A DNA stretch of 64,000 bases from the NCBI RefSeq assembly GCF_009728935.1, contig NZ_CP034235.1, positions 5,308,001-5,372,000 of the forward strand. Reading direction: 5' to 3'. Position numbers and translations under genes: made by a program. Shown here in pieces: positions 60,230 through 64,000 of this stretch. The notes below the pieces were generated by a model. It was not told the origin of the DNA. It was given only the letters and a program-made list of their open reading frames with translations, and made no database searches. The number at the start of each line of letters is the position of its first letter. Positions within the stretch are counted from its first letter, which is position 1. The DNA comes from Paenibacillus psychroresistens. GTDB taxonomy: Bacteria; Bacillota; Bacilli; Paenibacillales; NBRC-103111.

Positions 60230-62485
60230 TTACTTGGTCACTTGTTTCACTTTGGATTTTCCTTTAATCCACTGAGGAGCCCACCAATTGGCTCGTCCCA
60301 AAAGCTTCATTAACGAGGGAACAATCAGGATTCTAATTAATGTAGCATCAATTAAAACAGCCAATGTTAAACCAAGCCCTAAAGCCTTAATAATCTCAAT
60401 ATCTGTAAAAATAAATGCACCAACTACTACAATTAAGATAAAAGCTGCACTTGTAATTAAGCTGCCTGTTTTCTTAAGGCCTTCTGCCGTGCTTACTTCA
60501 TTATCCCCAGTCTTCTCATATTCTTCCGCAATTCTAGAAATCAAGAACACTTCATAATCCATTGAAATCCCAAATACCACGCAAAAGATAATGACAGGCA
60601 GTGTCGCACTCACATAACCAATGGAAGTAATATGCAGCAGATCCGCGAGAAAACCTTTCTGAAATACCGTCACTACAATACCCATGCTGGCACCTAAGCT
60701 TAGTAAATTCATCAAAACTGCTTTCAAAGGCAGTAATATCGACCTAAAAGCCATTAATAAAATCAAATAGGTTACGATCATTACAAAACCAACCACCTTG
60801 GGAATCCCATCCCGAATACGCTGCAGCATATCTACTCGGTAAGCAGTTCCTCCTGTAACCATTGTTTTTAAAGCTCCCGTATTCAATTCACGAATATCTT
60901 TGACCAGCCTATCCGTTTGCGAGTCCTCTGGATCATATTCGGGCTGCACAATAATTACAGCTGAGTTTTCTTTGGCAAGCCTACTTGAAACTATCTGGTC
61001 TTTAAGCCCACTGGATTTAAACTGAGCAGCCATTCCTGCTGATGTCAGATCCTTAAATTCACTTAAATAACTCTTTACTGCCTTAACACCTGTCAACTGG
61101 TTGAGCTGATTGATATAAGCTTGTATACGTTCAATTGTGGCTTCATCCCACACTGATTGGTCATTTTCAACATAAATTTGAATCGGATTCATTTCGCGGG
61201 CATCAAACGCTTGATTCAATAAATCCGTTCCTGCACGCGACTCGTAGCTCGGAGGCAGTACTCCTGAATCTGGCATTCCCAGCTTCATTTGACCTACAGG
61301 GTAGGTGAAGAACAACAAAATAGCCCCCATTACAACTATAATCGTAACCGGACGTTTCATCACACCGTAGGCAATCTTTTCCCAAAAGTGCGAAGCTTCT
61401 TTTCTGCGAAATCGGGAGGGAATGACTCGTAGTGCGTTGATTCTTGTACCAAATAAGCTCAACAAAGCAAGAAGAAGTGTTTCCGCTACTAGTACAGACA
61501 CAGAAACGACAATTACACCACCCAAGCATAAAGAGCGATAAATCGATAAATCAATAAAAAGCATGCCGAACAAGCCGATCAACACAGCCACACCTGAGAA
61601 AAAAATTGATTTCCCAGCTGTTTGGCTAGTCATGGCAACTGCATCCTCTATAGTGGCTTGGGTTTTGAGCTCTTCACGGAAACGGCTAACTAAAAAAAGC
61701 GCATAGTCAATCCCTACAGCTAATCCCAGCATAGTCACAATATTCGGTAAAAAGTTGGAAAGTGACACACTTTGGGCAATAAAATAAGTAATGCCTAATG
61801 TCACAGTCACACTCATTAAACCAACAATTAAGGGTAAAATAGCACCTAATACAGTCCCAAAAATAATCAATAACACAACAACGGCAATAGGAAGTCCTAT
61901 CACCTCGGATTTAACAATATCCTTTTTGCTGGCATCCTGCATATCGAATAGAATCGCTGTTCCACCTGTAAGGCTCACTTGCATCCCCGTTGGAGCATGA
62001 ATCAGCGCTTTAATATCCGCGTAATGATCCAGTGCCTGATCCCCATTCAATTGCACAAAAACATTAACGGCCTGTACATTTTCTTGTTTGAGATTAGAGC
62101 TTACGTGCTCGAAATGTTCTATTGGCAAACGGGATGCTTGAACTAATGCGACATCCATGACATAGGGCAGCTTACGCAAATCATTAAGTGAGTCCAAAAT
62201 TTGAGCTGAGGCTTCCGGCTCGCTTAATTTAAGATTTTCGCTTTGATAAATTAAGGTGAAAGTGGATGCCGGATAATCGAGCTTTTGTTGCAATTGAATC
62301 AAGCCTAGATCGGAATCACTGCCTTTTGGAGTAAATCCATTATCCTTGAGAAGAGCTGGAGCCTTTTGTGCAAAAAAAGCCAAACAAATAAATAAAACAA
62401 TCCAAATGGATACGATCATCCACCGTAAACGAAACATGCTTTTTCCCCACTGCCAGAAAAAACCTTTCTCTGCCGTTTCCCTCAT
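60230..62485 (-). CDS. MMPL-family RND transporter
   Basis: This 751-residue membrane protein has two halves, each with an outer membrane helix, an extracytoplasmic domain and five further helices (12 in all). The first half begins FRLRWMIVSIWIVLFICLAF and the second MKRPVTIIVVMGAILLFFTY. Motifs GLAVGIDYALFLVSRFREEL and CVVFGISMDYEVFLISRIAE carry the conserved Asp/Tyr pairs used for proton coupling. MMPL members export lipids or drugs. GAGGAGAAG lies nine bases before the ATG. It is 28 bases downstream of uppP in the same direction. Confidence 0.92.
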   Translation of the reverse strand: MRETAEKGFFWQWGKSMFRLRWMIVSIWIVLFICLAFFAQKAPALLKDNGFTPKGSDSDLGLIQLQQKLDYPASTFTLIYQSENLKLSEPEASAQILDSLNDLRKLPYVMDVALVQASRLPIEHFEHVSSNLKQENVQAVNVFVQLNGDQALDHYADIKALIHAPTGMQVSLTGGTAILFDMQDASKKDIVKSEVIGLPIAVVVLLIIFGTVLGAILPLIVGLMSVTVTLGITYFIAQSVSLSNFLPNIVTMLGLAVGIDYALFLVSRFREELKTQATIEDAVAMTSQTAGKSIFFSGVAVLIGLFGMLFIDLSIYRSLCLGGVIVVSVSVLVAETLLLALLSLFGTRINALRVIPSRFRRKEASHFWEKIAYGVMKRPVTIIVVMGAILLFFTYPVGQMKLGMPDSGVLPPSYESRAGTDLLNQAFDAREMNPIQIYVENDQSVWDEATIERIQAYINQLNQLTGVKAVKSYLSEFKDLTSAGMAAQFKSSGLKDQIVSSRLAKENSAVIIVQPEYDPEDSQTDRLVKDIRELNTGALKTMVTGGTAYRVDMLQRIRDGIPKVVGFVMIVTYLILLMAFRSILLPLKAVLMNLLSLGASMGIVVTVFQKGFLADLLHITSIGYVSATLPVIIFCVVFGISMDYEVFLISRIAEEYEKTGDNEVSTAEGLKKTGSLITSAAFILIVVVGAFIFTDIEIIKALGLGLTLAVLIDATLIRILIVPSLMKLLGRANWWAPQWIKGKSKVKQVTK

Positions 62486-62513
62486 TACGATAATCTTCTC
62501 CTCATTGGAGCTC

Positions 62514-63329
62514 TTATTCTAGTCCGCCAAACATCATGTATAGAATAACGAGGATGGCTAATGCAAAACGATAATAGGAGAAATAGGTTAATTTAAGCTT
62601 CCCAACCCATTTAATGAAAGTGGCTACAGCCAATAGTGCCACAATAAAGGCAACAACAAATCCGATAGCAAAAAAAGCAATATCATCTGATGTAAATGTT
62701 TTATAGCTTTTAAGAACTTCGTAGCCTGTTGCCGCTGACATGATTGGCACAGCCATTAAAAAAGTAAAATCAGCCGCAGCAGACCGGCTTGTCCCTGCAA
62801 GCATCCCGGCAGCAATTGTAGCTCCAGATCGTGAAAACCCAGGCCAGAGCGATAAGCATTGCGTTACACCAATAAAAAACGCTTGCTTGTATGTAATGTC
62901 ATCCAAAGTTGGAGCTACCACTTTATTCTGCGTCTTTTCGGCAATAATCATAAATATACCGCCTACTACGAGGCCAATCACTACGACTACTGGATTAAAA
63001 AGATCCTTGATATAGTCCCGCAACAAGAATGCAAACACAAGAGCGGGTAAAATCCCAATAATAATATGCTTCAAATTGAGCGTACGCCCGCTAGTGCTAA
63101 TCGTATTAGTTTCGCGAATTCCAAAAAGCCGCAGCACACGTTTCCAGTAAAGCACAACAATGGCTAGAATAGCCCCTAGTTGAATGACAACAGTAAAAGT
63201 ATCTGCTTTATCATTACTAATTCCAAGTAGATGCTCCGTTAAAATCATATGTCCCGTAGAAGAAACAGGCAAGAACTCGGTTAATCCTTCTATAATTCCA
63301 ATAATAATGGCATTCCATAAATCGAGCAT
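62514..63329 (-). CDS. uppP: Undecaprenyl-diphosphatase (UppP/BacA)
   Basis: This 271-residue membrane enzyme removes phosphate from undecaprenyl pyrophosphate, recycling the lipid carrier for the cell wall and giving bacitracin tolerance. Signature motifs are EGLTEFLPVSSTGHMILTEH near 15-34 and LWPGFSRSGATIAAGMLAGT near 161-180, holding the catalytic Glu/His and Arg. Seven to eight membrane helices are predicted. AGGAGG is seven bases upstream of the ATG. Confidence 0.95.
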   Translation of the reverse strand: MLDLWNAIIIGIIEGLTEFLPVSSTGHMILTEHLLGISNDKADTFTVVIQLGAILAIVVLYWKRVLRLFGIRETNTISTSGRTLNLKHIIIGILPALVFAFLLRDYIKDLFNPVVVVIGLVVGGIFMIIAEKTQNKVVAPTLDDITYKQAFFIGVTQCLSLWPGFSRSGATIAAGMLAGTSRSAAADFTFLMAVPIMSAATGYEVLKSYKTFTSDDIAFFAIGFVVAFIVALLAVATFIKWVGKLKLTYFSYYRFALAILVILYMMFGGLE

Positions 63330-63403
63330 AAGGACCTCCTAGAGTTTTTTTACAGTATACCTGAGTTATATTCTTATTAAAATAGTCTAATTAGCACAAT
63401 GTA

Positions 63404-64000
63404 TTATAGCTTATGCCAATGACGATCCCGACTTTTCAACAATGAGGTTGGGTCTCCGAGTTCAAATACTAATAAATTGCGGAGGAATTCAGGTAAGCTA
63501 AACTCAATTTGTTTCCCCTCTTTAAGCGACATATAGCCAATCCCAAATGTAAACATATCTATCGTTCCGACCAGATAAGTTTGTTCGGATTGGAGAAGAT
63601 CTCCTTTTACCCAGATGTTTGTTATGCGCTTGTAGTCTGCACCCTCAGGATCATATTCGACCTCAAGCCCATCCGTACAAAGTGTGCCTAATAATTTACC
63701 GCGGAAGCCATAGCCTAGAATCGCTTTTTCCTGAAATGCGATCTGCAAGGATTCCTCTAACGCCTTTATAATATGCTTTCCTTCTAATCTCATTAGACAT
63801 GGATTAATCGGTGAAGGGCATAAATGCAAGAGTTGTTCCTTCGTAACTTCGCCTGGCATCAAGCTTTGAAGAATCTGGCCAGCGTTGACAATGCCGATGT
63901 CTGCCTTAACCCATTTGCGTATTCCTGCAGCAAGCAAGTTGCCAAAATCGGATTCTTCATACCAATTTATCACTACGGGTTGCTCAAGTTTAACGACTAC
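63404..64000 (-). CDS. YunD-type 5'-nucleotidase, C-terminal part (cut by the right edge)
   Basis: The frame is open to the right edge, so the 198 residues here are only the C-terminal part of a longer protein. They match the C-terminal domain of 5'-nucleotidases (FGNLLAAGIRKWVKADIGIV, with N-x-G at IVNAGQI, then LMPGEVTKEQL) and end DRHWHKL. Substrate-binding residues of the domain, including GYGFRGK, can be seen. The metallophosphatase domain lies outside the window. The ending and length resemble YunD of B. subtilis. The GTG at 63973 is not the true start. Confidence 0.85.
   Translation of the reverse strand, partial: VVVKLEQPVVINWYEESDFGNLLAAGIRKWVKADIGIVNAGQILQSLMPGEVTKEQLLHLCPSPINPCLMRLEGKHIIKALEESLQIAFQEKAILGYGFRGKLLGTLCTDGLEVEYDPEGADYKRITNIWVKGDLLQSEQTYLVGTIDMFTFGIGYMSLKEGKQIEFSLPEFLRNLLVFELGDPTSLLKSRDRHWHKL

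Noticed and set aside
1..64000. tRNA, rRNA, known riboswitch, insertion sequence or prophage
   Set aside because: No cloverleaf-like pattern, rRNA segment, conserved riboswitch core, transposase or phage protein was recognised on reading both strands; small RNAs could still be missed without covariance searches.

Overview
The window reads as chromosome from a low-GC, endospore-forming Firmicute, most likely Paenibacillus or a close relative. The signs are strong AGGAGG-type ribosome binding sites with frequent TTG and GTG starts, sporulation genes (ytrH, ytrI, ytvI, cotJABC, a YheC/YheD cluster), and B. subtilis-like neighbourhoods (citZ-icd-mdh, accD-accA-pyk beside dnaE, ytrHI, ytpI-ytoI). 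No tRNA, rRNA, CRISPR array, prophage or insertion sequence was recognised. Gene identities come from reading the sequences; no database search was possible.

Layout. 1-3699: a YesM/YesN two-component pair and the start of a secreted protein that runs off the left edge. 3700-4241: a stretch with the apparent 3' tail of a lost gene plus its terminator, a 4 x 20-bp tandem repeat, and the cyd control region. 4242-6723: cytochrome bd oxidase cydA-cydB followed by a 32-codon small gene that closely resembles cydS. 6789-11859: a stalk-domain secreted protein, an orphan membrane sensor kinase with a Spo0B-type His box, and a lipoprotein. 11905-15450: PhoP and PhoR/PnpS (kinase gene first) behind a DUF2920-like hydrolase gene. 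15551-22738: BASS transporter, class I fumarase, polysaccharide deacetylase, YfbR-type nucleotidase, an MFS gene with no canonical start codon, and a PadR-DUF1700-DUF4097 operon. 22866-27499: a histidine phosphatase, a small membrane protein, and the TCA operon citZ-icd-mdh with a CcpC-type dyad upstream. 27747-36838: convergent, overlapping ppx and ppk, ytvI, a thioesterase, pyk, accA and accD. 36879-46861: dnaE, ytrHI, ytpI, ytoI and a GGDEF-EAL protein. 47374-55927: a spore-coat island with five consecutive ATP-grasp YheC/YheD-type genes and cotJABC. 56092-64000: DUF1905/YdeI protein, 51-bp tandem repeats, a guanylate-kinase paralog, CNNM/HlyC protein, YfkAB radical SAM protein, MMPL transporter, uppP, and a YunD-like 5'-nucleotidase cut by the right edge.

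The window mixes conserved core metabolism (TCA, polyphosphate, fatty acid initiation, lower glycolysis, replication, bd respiration) with sporulation and envelope functions. The points most worth following are the five-gene ATP-grasp cluster, the cydS-like gene, the scar and repeats upstream of cydA, the MFS start-codon anomaly, the CcpC-type operator on citZ, and the 51-bp repeat block.
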